A DNA stretch of 48,698 nucleotides, from the IMG/VR virus record IMGVR_UViG_3300037071_000430, positions 1-48,698 of that record. One strand, given 5' to 3'. This stretch comes from a virus. Position numbers and translations under genes: made by a program. The notes below the pieces were generated by a model that saw only the letters and a list, made by a program, of their open reading frames with translations, was not told where the DNA came from and did no database searches. Positions within the stretch are counted from its first letter, which is position 1. The number at the start of each line of letters is the position of its first letter. This document shows positions 1 through 7,266 of the stretch, in pieces.

Positions 1-126
1 ACCCGATAGCGGACGACCACGCCGAAGCCGACCGTCTCCTCGCCGCCCTGTCCGAGCGGGGCATGACCGTCGCCCCGACCTCGCAGGCCGAGGCGGGCGC
101 GGCGCTGGAGCGGCTGCCGGGGGACC
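1..126. repeat. Terminal direct repeat, left copy
   Basis: Bases 1-126 are identical to 48572-48697; the next base differs (A at 127, C at 48698). The length is typical of the k-mer overlap left when an assembler closes a circle, and the same reading frame runs through both copies. I infer a circular or circularly permuted molecule of 48571 bp rather than a biological terminal repeat. Confidence 0.9.
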
Positions 127-275
127 AGTGGTGGCACATCGACCGTCGTCCGCACTCTGGGGATGTGACGTTCATGGTCACGATTACGACACCTCCCAGT
201 ACGTCGGCCACCGGCCCGACCATCGCCTCCGCCATCGCCGCCGCCCTCGCCGCCCATGACGAGGCCGCCCGGTGA
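1..275 (+). CDS. Hypothetical protein, 3' part of a gene that crosses the assembly junction
   Basis: This is the C-terminal part of a 111-aa protein whose start is the ATG at 48511; joining 48571 to base 1 keeps the frame open. An internal ATG at 63 would give only 70 aa, but the frame is open from the left edge. The joined protein is Ala-rich at the N terminus and ends in a Thr/Ser/Ala-rich stretch; I recognise no domain. Its TGA overlaps the GTG of the helicase gene (GTGA), so it is probably translationally coupled to DnaB. Its first six residues, MTAEAR, match the start of the gene before it (48287). Confidence 0.8.
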   Translation, partial: PIADDHAEADRLLAALSERGMTVAPTSQAEAGAALERLPGDQWWHIDRRPHSGDVTFMVTITTPPSTSATGPTIASAIAAALAAHDEAAR

Positions 276-1498
276 GCGAGTTCCAGCAGGCCGAGGAAGC
301 CGTGATCTCGGCCCTCCTCGTGGACCCCTCCCTGGCCCCCGTGCTGGCGGCGTCCCTGGAGGCCGACGACTTCGGTTCCGAGGCGTACCGCGTGGCGTTC
401 GAGGGCATCCTGGGGCTGCTCGCCGAGGGCAAGCGCGTGGACGCCGTGACCCTGCGGTCCCGTGGCGTGGACGTGTCCGACATCGCCCTGCAAGGTGCCG
501 GCGTCGCGCTGTCCGAGTACGCCGACATCATCAAGGACGGCCGGTTCCGGCGCGAACTCGGCAACGCGCTGGACGACATGCACGCCATGCTTCGTCGCGG
601 TATGTCGAGGACGGACATCCTGGGCAAGCTTGCCAGCCTGCGCCAGGGTCTGGTCTCGAACGACAGGACGACGTTCGACCCCGACCGGGCGGTCGAGGAG
701 TACGCCAGGATACGCGTCGAGCGCAGGCTTCACGGGGTGGGGCAGGCGTATGGCATCACGGCCCTGGACAGGCACCTCCAGCCGGCGCATGGCGGTGACA
801 TGATCGTCGTGGCGGCACGACCCAGCATCGGCAAGAGCGTGCTGGCCGAGCACATCGCCGACGCCTGGGCGTTCGAGAGCGACTTCCCGGTGCTGTTCGT
901 CAGCATCGAGATGAGCCTGGCCCAGTTGATGGACCGTGCCGTCAGCCGTGACGGCAACCTGCCCAGCGCCAGCGTGGTGCGAGGCACCCTGGGCGACGAG
1001 GACGAGCGCAGGATCGACACGACCCTGGCGGCCAGGCAGGCCGTCAACCTGTGGTACGTGGACAACCCCTACGCCACGACCGAGACCATACGTGCCGCTG
1101 CCGCCGAGGTCAAGCTCCGCGCTGGCGGGCTGCGTGGCATCATCGTGGACTACCTGCAACTGCTGAACGACAAGGGTGACAATGACAACCAACGCATCGG
1201 ACGCATCAGCCGGTCACTCAAGGCCCTGGCGAGGGAGCACGACGTGCCGATCCTGGTACTGTCCCAACTCAACCGTCAGTCGGAGTACCGTTCGGACCCA
1301 CACCCACGACTGTCGGACATCCGGGACAGCGGGGCCGTCGAGCAGGATGCTGATGTGGTGCTTGGCCTGCATCGCGATCGCGGCGGCGAGTTCGATAGCC
1401 TGCTGGAGATCGACATCCTCAAGAACCGCCAGGGCCCGTTGGCGCGTATAAACGTGGTGTTCGACGGCACGCACGTCAGGCTGGATACGGAGGCATGA
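272..1498 (+). CDS. DnaB-like replicative DNA helicase
   Basis: This is a 408-aa RecA-fold helicase of the DnaB family, expected to form the hexameric fork helicase. The N-terminal DnaB domain spans about residues 5-110. The Walker A motif is ARPSIGKS (182-189), the catalytic Glu lies in SIEMS (213), and Walker B is GIIVDYLQLL (Asp293). A sensor-like LSQLNR follows at 330-335, then the RDSGAVEQDADVVL signature near 351-364. It is somewhat shorter than bacterial DnaB (about 470 aa). The GTG start at 272 overlaps the preceding stop. SSB-like and primase genes follow within 3 kb, so this is the phage replication module. Confidence 0.95.
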   Translation: MSEFQQAEEAVISALLVDPSLAPVLAASLEADDFGSEAYRVAFEGILGLLAEGKRVDAVTLRSRGVDVSDIALQGAGVALSEYADIIKDGRFRRELGNALDDMHAMLRRGMSRTDILGKLASLRQGLVSNDRTTFDPDRAVEEYARIRVERRLHGVGQAYGITALDRHLQPAHGGDMIVVAARPSIGKSVLAEHIADAWAFESDFPVLFVSIEMSLAQLMDRAVSRDGNLPSASVVRGTLGDEDERRIDTTLAARQAVNLWYVDNPYATTETIRAAAAEVKLRAGGLRGIIVDYLQLLNDKGDNDNQRIGRISRSLKALAREHDVPILVLSQLNRQSEYRSDPHPRLSDIRDSGAVEQDADVVLGLHRDRGGEFDSLLEIDILKNRQGPLARINVVFDGTHVRLDTEA

Positions 1499-1884
1499 TG
1501 GACCCGAACATAAACAGGCCAGAGGTGGCCATGGTGATCCAGTCGCTCCAGGGACAGCTATCCCTGGAAGCCTGGGAGATCGATCTGGCCGACGACTTCG
1601 ACTTCGACCACGGCGAGGACGCATACATCGTGCGCCAGGAGGACGAACTCGTGGCGACCCTGTACATCAACCCTCACGCCGACAAGGACCAACAAGACCG
1701 CCTGATCTGCCATGAACTCCTGCACCTGGTCCTGGCCGACATGCAGTTCGTCGCCTGCAACGGCAGGGACGTGGACTCCATGGACCTGTATTCCAGGTTC
1801 CAAGAGCGGGCCATCAACCAACTGGCCACCGCCATAACCGGCCTGGATTACATCCCGATCGACCATGGCCACGGCTGCTGCTAA
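1495..1884 (+). CDS. Putative HExxH zinc metallopeptidase (ImmA/IrrE-like)
   Basis: This 129-aa protein has a zincin motif CHELLHLVL with His73, Glu74 and His77, followed by Glu104 in RFQERAINQLA. That spacing fits ImmA/IrrE-type or related small metallopeptidases, in which a downstream Glu is the third zinc ligand. Members often cleave repressors or DNA-bound proteins; here the target is unknown. An acidic stretch (DDFDFDHGED) lies around 33-42. The ATG overlaps the helicase stop by 4 bases (ATGA). The fold is inferred from motif spacing only. Confidence 0.65.
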   Translation: MMDPNINRPEVAMVIQSLQGQLSLEAWEIDLADDFDFDHGEDAYIVRQEDELVATLYINPHADKDQQDRLICHELLHLVLADMQFVACNGRDVDSMDLYSRFQERAINQLATAITGLDYIPIDHGHGCC

Positions 1885-2179
1885 GACCCGTGCTCGTGAC
1901 CGGTACCTCCAGCGGACCTACAACATCACGCTGGAGGACTACGACAACCTCCTGGCGGCCCATGGAGGGGCTTGCTGGATATGCCATCGCCCGCCGAAGC
2001 GTCGTCGGTTGCATGTCGAACATGATCACAAGACCGGGCGCGTCAGGGGCTTGACGTGCTTTCGCGACAACACCTTGCTCGCACACGCTTATGACAACCC
2101 TGGTATACTGCGAGCCGCAGCGGACTACATCGAAAGCCATGAGGCTGACATCATCCTAGGGAGGGGCACGAATGCCTGA
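1865..2179 (+). CDS. HNH / endonuclease VII-like protein with degenerate zinc site
   Basis: This 104-aa protein has the plan of recombination endonuclease VII-like HNH proteins. A CWIC pair (Cys37, Cys40) is followed by HVEHDHKTGRVRGLTC, with active-site-type His/Asp residues at 50-55. The usual second CxxC is altered: Cys65 is present, but the partner position is Asp68. Zinc binding may be weakened, or the protein may be degenerating. It overlaps the preceding gene by 20 bases and the SSB-like gene by 8. A second, intact relative lies at 43623-43994. Family assignment is good; activity is uncertain. Confidence 0.75.
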   Translation: MATAAAKTRARDRYLQRTYNITLEDYDNLLAAHGGACWICHRPPKRRRLHVEHDHKTGRVRGLTCFRDNTLLAHAYDNPGILRAAADYIESHEADIILGRGTNA

Positions 2180-2549
2180 GTACGAGAAGACCGACCTGAT
2201 CCAGATCGCCGGCAACGTGGCCGCCGATCCCGCCGAGCGCGAGTCCAGCAAGGGCGCGTTCGTGAGCTTCCGGGTCGGCGTGAACCGCGAGTACGGGTCC
2301 GACCGTCCCGATGCCACCCGGTGGTATGGCGTCACGGTGAACGACCAGCAACTCCAGGACTTCGTGATGAAGACCGTCCGCAAGGGCACGCCAGTCGTGC
2401 TGGAGGGCTGGCCCTACACCACTGAGTTCCAGGGCATCATCCAGGACAACCTGAACGCCCGCCGAGTCGGGATCGTGGACTGGTTCGTCAAGTCACCCCA
2501 GGGCGGCACCACCGCCCGCCGTCACCCCCAGGAGGATGAAGACCTGTGA
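2172..2549 (+). CDS. Single-stranded DNA-binding protein (SSB-like)
   Basis: This 125-aa protein reads as an OB-fold SSB. The N-terminal IQIAGNVAADPAERES and FVSFRVGVNREYG segments match the first strands of bacterial SSB, followed by TRWYGVTV and a KGTPVVLEGW strand. It ends in the acidic tail HPQEDEDL, which resembles SSB tails that bind partner proteins. SSB normally coats single strands at the fork and during recombination. It sits between the helicase and primase genes and overlaps both neighbours. The sequence is divergent, so paralogy to classical SSB is inferred from pattern and context. Confidence 0.75.
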   Translation: MPEYEKTDLIQIAGNVAADPAERESSKGAFVSFRVGVNREYGSDRPDATRWYGVTVNDQQLQDFVMKTVRKGTPVVLEGWPYTTEFQGIIQDNLNARRVGIVDWFVKSPQGGTTARRHPQEDEDL

Positions 2550-2944
2550 AAGCGTACCGCATGGAAGGATACGAGGACGCGCCGTATGAGGTCAAGGCCC
2601 ATGCCTGGCCGATCAGGAGGTGGACCGACGACGAGACCGCCGTCAACGGCATCAGCGTCCTGGTGGAGGACGACGATCGCGAGATCGGGTACGAGATCAT
2701 CCTGGACACCGCCGACATGCGCAAGCTCGTCAACGAGTACCTGCGTGTCCTGAGCCAGGTGGCCAACGGCGAGGCATGGTCGCCCAACCTCAACCCTGAC
2801 GACATCATCAAGACCCGGCCGCCTTATGGCCAGCCCGAACCAATCATCGAGGACCCAGTCGAAGACCACGCCTGCAAGTGCTCGCACCTGCCCCCCTTGG
2901 GACCTTACGGCGTGTCGCCACGGGCCGGCCGAAGCTGTGCGTGA
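2546..2944 (+). CDS. Hypothetical acidic protein in the replication module
   Basis: This 132-aa acidic protein starts at a GTG that overlaps the SSB-like stop (GTGA). It is Asp/Glu-rich and includes a DDDREIGYEIILDTADMRKLVNEYL stretch that predicts a strand followed by a helix. A CKCSHLPP segment lies near the C terminus. I do not recognise a family. Its position between SSB and primase suggests a replication accessory role, but this is context only. It overlaps the proposed primase start by 8 bases. Confidence 0.6.
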   Translation: MKAYRMEGYEDAPYEVKAHAWPIRRWTDDETAVNGISVLVEDDDREIGYEIILDTADMRKLVNEYLRVLSQVANGEAWSPNLNPDDIIKTRPPYGQPEPIIEDPVEDHACKCSHLPPLGPYGVSPRAGRSCA

Positions 2945-3779
2945 CTTCCTGGACTTCGTGATGCCGCCTGGCGGGTACGTCGAGGTACGCTCGATCCGCC
3001 AGGGCAAGGTCCACCAGTGGTGGGAGTCCGACCGTCAGGCCGCCGTCGATCTTGCGCTGGGCGAGTCCGACAAGGGTTGGGAAGCGTACTTCGGAGTGCT
3101 GCCCAGGATCGAGAGGGCTGGTGGGTCCGAGGCCATCAGTGCCGAGACCACCGTGCTCTGGGCCGACCTGGATGCCAAGCTCGTGGGGTCGAAGCAGCTT
3201 GCGTTGCAGCGTCTGACCAGGGCCTACGTGTCACCGTCCGTGGTGGTGGACTCCGGGCATGGGTACCATGCGTACTGGAAGCTCGACGCACCCGTGCCGT
3301 GGCACATGGCCTACCTTGCCATGCGTGGCATCGCGCAAGACCTCCGAGGCGACCATGTGTATGACATGGCGCGCATCCTGCGCATACCAGGCACCATGAA
3401 CTGGAAGGACCCGGACTACCCGATGCCGGTGCGGGCCATCGTGTTCGACACGACCAACGTCCGCAGGTTCCGGGACTTCCACTGCTGGTCCGAGGAGGGG
3501 TTCGAGTCGATCGAGCCGCCACCGTCCAGGCTGGTTGGGTATCGGGTAGTCAGGAGCGAGGCCGGCTGGTTGGAAGACCTCATCCGGGATGGCGCACCCC
3601 AGGGGCAGCGCAGCGAGCAGGCGTTCAAGGTCATGTGCGAATTGGCACGGCGGGGGTTCAACGACGGGGAGATCCTTGCGACGTTCGAGTCCGGTGGCAT
3701 CGGCGAGAAGATGCGGGAGATGCGGGACGGCCAACGCTGGTTCGAGCGCAGCCTGGCCAGGGCGAGGGCCCAGCTATGA
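2937..3779 (+). CDS. Archaeo-eukaryotic-type primase / RepB-like primase-polymerase
   Basis: From the GTG at 2937 this is a 280-aa protein with AEP primase motifs. These are VLWADLDAK with Asp76 and Asp78 (metal-binding DxD), SGHGYHAYW with His108 and His111 (the sxH-type motif), and DMARILRIPGTMNWK with Asp143. This combination is typical of phage and plasmid RepB-type primases. It should synthesise primers for the DnaB-like helicase. The C-terminal third is helical (QAFKVMCELARRGFNDGEIL), like a primase C-terminal helical module. The frame is open further upstream to 2826, but that part overlaps the preceding gene and does not look coding. An ATG at 2961 is an alternative start. Confidence 0.8.
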   Translation: MRDFLDFVMPPGGYVEVRSIRQGKVHQWWESDRQAAVDLALGESDKGWEAYFGVLPRIERAGGSEAISAETTVLWADLDAKLVGSKQLALQRLTRAYVSPSVVVDSGHGYHAYWKLDAPVPWHMAYLAMRGIAQDLRGDHVYDMARILRIPGTMNWKDPDYPMPVRAIVFDTTNVRRFRDFHCWSEEGFESIEPPPSRLVGYRVVRSEAGWLEDLIRDGAPQGQRSEQAFKVMCELARRGFNDGEILATFESGGIGEKMREMRDGQRWFERSLARARAQL

Positions 3780-4006
3780 TCGATCCGGGACCGTACGTGT
3801 CCGAGGACTTGGGCGAGTGGTACTACCCGATCGACTGCTGGCGCTTCAACGACGCCAGGCGTGACGTGGCTCAGACCGCACGTGACGACGGCAACAAGTC
3901 CATGTACATCGAGAAGAACGACTTCGGCCTGCATGACCATGACGATTGGGAGGGCTGCACCGGCTGCCGGCGCCCTGCCTATAAGTTCGTGGTGCTTCAA
4001 GCATGA
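3776..4006 (+). CDS. Hypothetical protein, 76 aa
   Basis: The ATG overlaps the primase stop by 4 bases, which fixes the start. The protein is rich in Tyr, Trp and Asp and has two Cys close together (GCTGCRRP) plus His residues (LHDHDDW), so a metal site is possible. I recognise no family. Its stop overlaps the next start (ATGA), so it belongs to the same polycistronic unit. Confidence 0.6.
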   Translation: MIDPGPYVSEDLGEWYYPIDCWRFNDARRDVAQTARDDGNKSMYIEKNDFGLHDHDDWEGCTGCRRPAYKFVVLQA

Positions 4007-4275
4007 CGCTCCTGGAGGCTGCTGACGCCCTGCGCAGGGCACGTCGCGCCCACAGCGAGGCGTTCCTTAGATACAAGGCGCTTGATGACAAGCGCACGGA
4101 CGGCATGGCTCGCGCCATGGCCGACATGGACGTGGACCTGGTCGGTGCCGAGACCGACTGGGTCATCGCCCAGCAAGACCTGGCCAACAAGCGCCTCGAA
4201 CTCATCGTGGAGTTGGTGCTCACGGCCGTGGGGGGAACCTCCGATGCCACTGAACCCGCCAAGAGAACCAACTAG
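4003..4275 (+). CDS. Hypothetical helical protein, 90 aa
   Basis: This 90-aa protein is almost entirely predicted helix with heptad-like spacing (LLEAADALRRARRAHSEAFL and later AQQDLANKRLELIVELVL), so a coiled-coil or helical bundle is likely. No catalytic motif is visible. It is coupled to the gene before it by ATGA and overlaps the small membrane-protein gene that follows by 32 bases. Confidence 0.6.
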   Translation: MTLLEAADALRRARRAHSEAFLRYKALDDKRTDGMARAMADMDVDLVGAETDWVIAQQDLANKRLELIVELVLTAVGGTSDATEPAKRTN

Positions 4276-4405
4276 GACCGAGACAACCAGGCTATGGGCA
4301 GCCGTTGCCCATACCAGGGTCGAAGGGTACCTGCATCGCCACGCCCCGGTCATCTCCGGGTTCCTGGCAGGGGCCATCGTCGGTTACGCGTTCGGTGTCT
4401 GGTGA
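4244..4405 (+). CDS. Small membrane protein, 53 aa
   Basis: The ATG at 4244 follows a purine-rich GGGGGAA site. The C-terminal part has a single transmembrane-like stretch, APVISGFLAGAIVGYAFGVW, after a basic, Arg-rich N terminus, so an N-in orientation is expected. No family is recognised. Its TGA overlaps the next ATG (TGATG), which supports it as a real gene despite its size. Confidence 0.5.
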   Translation: MPLNPPREPTRTETTRLWAAVAHTRVEGYLHRHAPVISGFLAGAIVGYAFGVW

Positions 4406-4686
4406 TGCGGTGCCCGACGTGCGACTCGGACCAGATACACCGCCCGACGATCGGGCCTCGAACCTGGAGGATGCAGATCGACCGGTTCGGGAAGACGTAC
4501 CGGGTACACAAGTGCCGGATGTGCGGGCAGGTGTTCCTGAGCGCACAATGGGCCGTAAGCGCACGAGAGGCCGCCAAGCTGGCCGATATCCTGGAACCGA
4601 TGATCCCGCCGACGAATGGTTCGAGCAGTGGTGCCGAGACCACGATGTCGGACTCGCCGAGTTCCAGCGAGCCTCGGGCATCCTGA
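4405..4686 (+). CDS. Zinc-ribbon protein with NrdR-like N terminus
   Basis: This 93-aa frame begins MRCPTC and later has HKCRMCGQVF, giving a CxxC-x30-CxxC zinc ribbon. The spacing and the basic residues between the pairs resemble the NrdR zinc-finger domain, but there is no ATP-cone. The helix AREAAKLADILEPM follows. The last about 25 residues are Ser/Thr-rich and look less like native protein, and another frame (4548-4742) is open over this stretch. Either the genes overlap by 139 bases or the true end of one of them differs. It may bind nucleic acid. Confidence 0.6.
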   Translation: MRCPTCDSDQIHRPTIGPRTWRMQIDRFGKTYRVHKCRMCGQVFLSAQWAVSAREAAKLADILEPMIPPTNGSSSGAETTMSDSPSSSEPRAS

Positions 4687-4742
4687 CCCGGCACCAGGAG
4701 GCCGAGATACGCAGGTGGGAGGTACCGCTCGATGACGAATGA
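4548..4742 (+). CDS. Hypothetical protein, 64 aa, overlapping the zinc-ribbon gene
   Basis: This frame starts at an ATG inside the zinc-ribbon gene and ends 11 bases into the next gene. Its protein has a basic N terminus (MGRKRTRGRQAGR) and then a Trp-containing segment (ADEWFEQWCRDHDVGLAEFQ) that looks more like real protein than the other frame does in the same DNA. It fills what would otherwise be a 45-base gap, which is unusual in this compact operon. No function is recognised. Confidence 0.5.
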   Translation: MGRKRTRGRQAGRYPGTDDPADEWFEQWCRDHDVGLAEFQRASGILTRHQEAEIRRWEVPLDDE

Positions 4743-5112
4743 CCTGTACCGGCCCCAAGCCAGGGTCATACCCCCTGGTGGGGACCACGCCGACCCGCTG
4801 AGCCAGACGTACAAGGCGTACCTGTTTCGCAGGATGGGCGATGGCCTGACCAGCGTGTTCAGCCATCCCCAGCCCTACGTCGAGACCACGGCGACGTTCA
4901 GCGAGGGTACCAGCCTGGAGGACGAGACCTTCGCCCGGATACCCGTGGACTTCGCCCGCCCGTTGTACGACGCGCTCGGCGAGGCCCTTGGCATCAAGCC
5001 CGTCGTCGTGGAGTCGGACACCCTGGAGCGGTGGCTGGCAGTCGAGCGGCAGCGAGTCGATGACCTACTGTACAGGACGGCTACCCTGCGCCTCGCTGAC
5101 GATGGCACATGA
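4732..5112 (+). CDS. Hypothetical protein, 126 aa
   Basis: This is an intact 126-aa frame with good coding character. It has a mixed alpha/beta pattern and a C-terminal helix (DTLERWLAVERQRVDDLLYR). There are no Cys residues, no transmembrane segment and no motif I can name. The stop overlaps the next ATG (ATGA). Confidence 0.6.
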   Translation: MTNDLYRPQARVIPPGGDHADPLSQTYKAYLFRRMGDGLTSVFSHPQPYVETTATFSEGTSLEDETFARIPVDFARPLYDALGEALGIKPVVVESDTLERWLAVERQRVDDLLYRTATLRLADDGT

Positions 5113-5315
5113 CCGCGCTAGTTCAGGCCCATGCTCATGCGTGGTACCCGATATCCCACGACACGTCTGGCCGTGGGCTCGTGTTTGCCTGCGGTGTGTA
5201 CTATCGCTGCATACAAACGGCCACGCCTACGATGAAGGGCCAAGGAACGTCCCGTGGCCTGGTCTATCCCGAGCCGCAGATGCCACGCCCCACGGGAGGG
5301 TTGTGGGGTGACTGA
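5109..5315 (+). CDS. Hypothetical protein, 68 aa
   Basis: This 68-aa protein is coupled by ATGA to the preceding gene. It contains His-rich ALVQAHAHAWYPISHD and a CGVYYRC segment, and ends in a Pro/Gly-rich tail. A metal site is possible but not diagnostic. No family is recognised. It overlaps the following gene by 8 bases. Confidence 0.5.
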   Translation: MTALVQAHAHAWYPISHDTSGRGLVFACGVYYRCIQTATPTMKGQGTSRGLVYPEPQMPRPTGGLWGD

Positions 5316-5535
5316 CTTCGGTGCCTGGGCACGAGGGCAACTCGACTCCAGGTGCCTGGACTGTGGTGCCGGTTCGGCAGCAGCGTCATGGTGCTTCTCA
5401 TGCGGCTCGACACGTTTGGAGTACATCCCGCACAACAAGGGCGGGCCATCGGGCTGCTTGGCGTACCTGGGATCGCCACCACGGAGGTCACAGCGCCGGG
5501 TAGCAGCCCCGAAGGGGGCAAGAAAGGGTGTTTAG
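5308..5535 (+). CDS. Small zinc-ribbon protein, 75 aa
   Basis: The GTG start at 5308 overlaps the previous stop. Cys pairs CLDCG and CFSCG, about 12 residues apart, form a compact rubredoxin-like knuckle, and the C terminus is strongly basic (RRSQRRVAAPKGARKG). This suggests nucleic-acid binding. Several such small Cys-pair proteins occur in this genome. It directly precedes the MazG-type gene. Confidence 0.5.
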   Translation: MTDFGAWARGQLDSRCLDCGAGSAAASWCFSCGSTRLEYIPHNKGGPSGCLAYLGSPPRRSQRRVAAPKGARKGV

Positions 5536-5539
5536 CGTC

Positions 5540-6034
5540 ATGAACGGTGCGGCATTGCTACAAGAGGACGTGAACAGGTTCATGCGTGCCATGGGCCAGA
5601 CGGTGCGAGGGTACCCCCAGACACCGCCCGACGAGGAACGCAAGCTGCGCATCCGACTCGTCACCGAGGAGTTCGATGAGACCATCGATGCCCTCATCGA
5701 ACTGGGCAACCCGAGCCTGTCGAGGGGCAGGGAGCTTGACCTCCTGGCCGAGCTTGCCGATGGCATCGCCGACCTGGTGTACGTCCTGGTGGGCACGGCG
5801 AGCACGTTCGGCATCACGTTGAACGACGTGTGGGAGGCCGTGCAGAACGCCAACCTCGCCAAGACCAAGGGCGCCGTTCGCGAGGACGGCAAGCGGTTGA
5901 AGCCACCAGGTTGGGCGGCTCCGAACATCCAGGGCATCATCGCCGAGCAGGTGGCCGAGCACAAGTTCGCCGACAACCGCATCAGCGGGCCGTCCGGCCT
6001 GGAACCCGAGTCGTGGGACGACAGCGGGACATGA
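5540..6034 (+). CDS. MazG-like nucleotide pyrophosphohydrolase
   Basis: This 164-aa protein matches the all-alpha NTP pyrophosphohydrolase fold (MazG / PRA-PH). RLVTEEFDETIDAL carries the ExxE metal-binding pair, and LADGIADLVYVLVG supplies the downstream Asp residues. The closing segment VWEAVQNANLAKTKGAVREDGKRLKPPGW is characteristic of phage MazG-like proteins. These hydrolyse NTPs or dNTPs to monophosphates, and in phages they are proposed to tune nucleotide or alarmone pools. The frame is open to a GTG at 5528, but the ATG at 5540 has the better upstream AAAGGG. Confidence 0.85.
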   Translation: MNGAALLQEDVNRFMRAMGQTVRGYPQTPPDEERKLRIRLVTEEFDETIDALIELGNPSLSRGRELDLLAELADGIADLVYVLVGTASTFGITLNDVWEAVQNANLAKTKGAVREDGKRLKPPGWAAPNIQGIIAEQVAEHKFADNRISGPSGLEPESWDDSGT

Positions 6035-6234
6035 GGCACCATGCGGTGGGCGCCCATGATGCGGCGCAGCAGGCCCTCAGGTCCATGTTCCCGTCGCTGT
6101 CTGCTGACGGGCTCATACTGGAGCTTCTGGGGCAGGTGTTCTGCGAACTGCTGCCGCCTGGTTGGGAGCTAGTCAGGTACGGGTGGACCCCCGAGGTTGA
6201 GGACAAAGGGCACGGCGTCGCCGGCCCTACGTAG
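6031..6234 (+). CDS. Hypothetical protein, last gene of the rightward unit
   Basis: This 67-aa protein overlaps the MazG stop by ATGA. It has a helical core (AAQQALRSMFPSLSADGLIL) and a Trp-containing C terminus. No family is recognised. It is the last gene before transcription reverses, and its final 66 bases overlap the end of the convergent gene 6169-6483, so there is no spacer for a terminator here. Confidence 0.55.
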   Translation: MRHHAVGAHDAAQQALRSMFPSLSADGLILELLGQVFCELLPPGWELVRYGWTPEVEDKGHGVAGPT

Positions 6235-6483
6235 CTCGTCCATCAGCAGCCGGTTCTGTTCATTTAAACAGTCGAGCCAGCCCATGTGGTAGTTGCCTTC
6301 GAGTTTCGAGAACCGGTCCTTGGCCTGCCTCAGAAGCTCGATGTGCTCCAGTTGCCTCGGCGTCATGGCCACGGCCACCCGAAGGTACCCGTCGTGGTGC
6401 TTCTCCTTGGCGAGAAGCTCTAGCAGCCGCACCTTGCCGATGACGACCTGGCCGCTGGTCAGGTATTCCTTACGCAGTCCCAC
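6169..6483 (-). CDS. Hypothetical protein, last gene of the leftward unit
   Basis: From a GTG at 6483 this is 104 aa. The start overlaps the preceding stop by 14 bases; the frame stays open to 6570, but the extra part lies inside the upstream gene. The protein is mainly helical, with two amphipathic stretches (TPRQLEHIELLRQAKDRFSK and CLNEQNRLLMDELRRAG), so a helical bundle is likely. No domain is named. Its 3' end overlaps the convergent gene. Confidence 0.55.
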   Translation of the reverse strand: MGLRKEYLTSGQVVIGKVRLLELLAKEKHHDGYLRVAVAMTPRQLEHIELLRQAKDRFSKLEGNYHMGWLDCLNEQNRLLMDELRRAGDAVPFVLNLGGPPVPD

Positions 6484-7042
6484 GGCGCCTTGCCTTTCTT
6501 CGGTAGTTCGTGTCGTCGGCCCAGTTCCATGCGTGGTCATCCGTGACGGGGCTGCGTTCCAGGGGTTCATCCTCGGGCTTGGTCGTGCCCCAGTCGAAAT
6601 CCATCTCGCTGCGCCTCGGCGCCCTCACAGGGGGGTGGCCGGGGCATACCACGTCATAGGCCCTGCCGTAGTACGGCATGGGGGTGACGCCATCGGAGTC
6701 GAACTCGTTCGGGTCGCCCACCAGGAACCCTTCGCACGCCACGCAGTACGCTATGTACTGCCCGCGCTCCCCGTCCGGGGACTCTGGCGTCAGGTCATGG
6801 CCCAGGGCGATGGTAGCTTCGTACACCCGAAGGTACTGCTCGTACCATGTCTGTAGATCGGCGTCCTTTGGCTTCGCATGGTAGATGGCCAATCGGATGT
6901 CCCTGCGCTTCCGTAGCACGGCCTGCCGTCCGGCCAATGTCGAGCCCTTCTTGCACCACGCGCAGTTCCCCGGCGTGCTGGCGAGTTTCCTGCCGCCACA
7001 CTTGGGGCAGGCCGCCATGGGTCTCGATTGTGGCGTGCTCAT
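6470..7042 (-). CDS. Zinc-ribbon protein, 190 aa
   Basis: The ATG at 7042 overlaps the upstream stop (ATGA); the open frame further upstream is the shadow of the previous gene. The N terminus carries CPKCGGRKL and CAWCKKG, a classic CxxC/CxxC ribbon. A second set, CVACEG with CPGHPP, lies mid-protein. A helical region RKRRDIRLAIYHAKPKDADLQ follows the first ribbon, and the C terminus is acidic and then basic. It probably binds nucleic acid or protein through zinc. The family is unknown. Confidence 0.6.
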   Translation of the reverse strand: MSTPQSRPMAACPKCGGRKLASTPGNCAWCKKGSTLAGRQAVLRKRRDIRLAIYHAKPKDADLQTWYEQYLRVYEATIALGHDLTPESPDGERGQYIAYCVACEGFLVGDPNEFDSDGVTPMPYYGRAYDVVCPGHPPVRAPRRSEMDFDWGTTKPEDEPLERSPVTDDHAWNWADDTNYRRKARRRGTA

Positions 7043-7266
7043 GGCTTCTCGGTCCTGATGCGTAGCGCCTCCCTGGCCTGTCGGCCTCGCTTGACTATGG
7101 CCTTCTGGACCTCGAACACGCTGCGCTTGCCACGCATCGCGTCCTGGTGCCTGGATTTGTCCCGCTTGCGGTCCCTGGCATTGGCGTGCCTGTCCGTGCT
7201 CACTAGCCTCGTCCTTTCCCTGTCCATGGCCCTGAGTCTGATGGCCCAATGCTCGGGGTCCGTCAT
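7039..7266 (-). CDS. Hypothetical basic protein, 75 aa
   Basis: The start at 7266 overlaps the glycosyltransferase stop (ATGA). The protein is extremely rich in Arg and Lys (RDRKRDKSRHQDAMRGKRS) and lacks Cys and hydrophobic segments. It may bind nucleic acid or an acidic partner. No family is recognised. Confidence 0.5.
   Translation of the reverse strand: MTDPEHWAIRLRAMDRERTRLVSTDRHANARDRKRDKSRHQDAMRGKRSVFEVQKAIVKRGRQAREALRIRTEKP

Noticed and set aside
1-126. A true biological terminal redundancy of 126 bp.
   Set aside because: The length matches a typical assembler overlap and lies inside a gene; without coverage data a packaging repeat cannot be claimed.
5352-5543. A 63-codon frame overlapping the small zinc-ribbon gene.
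   Set aside because: The zinc-ribbon frame has Cys pairs and couples to the preceding gene, while this one has neither and ends inside the MazG start.
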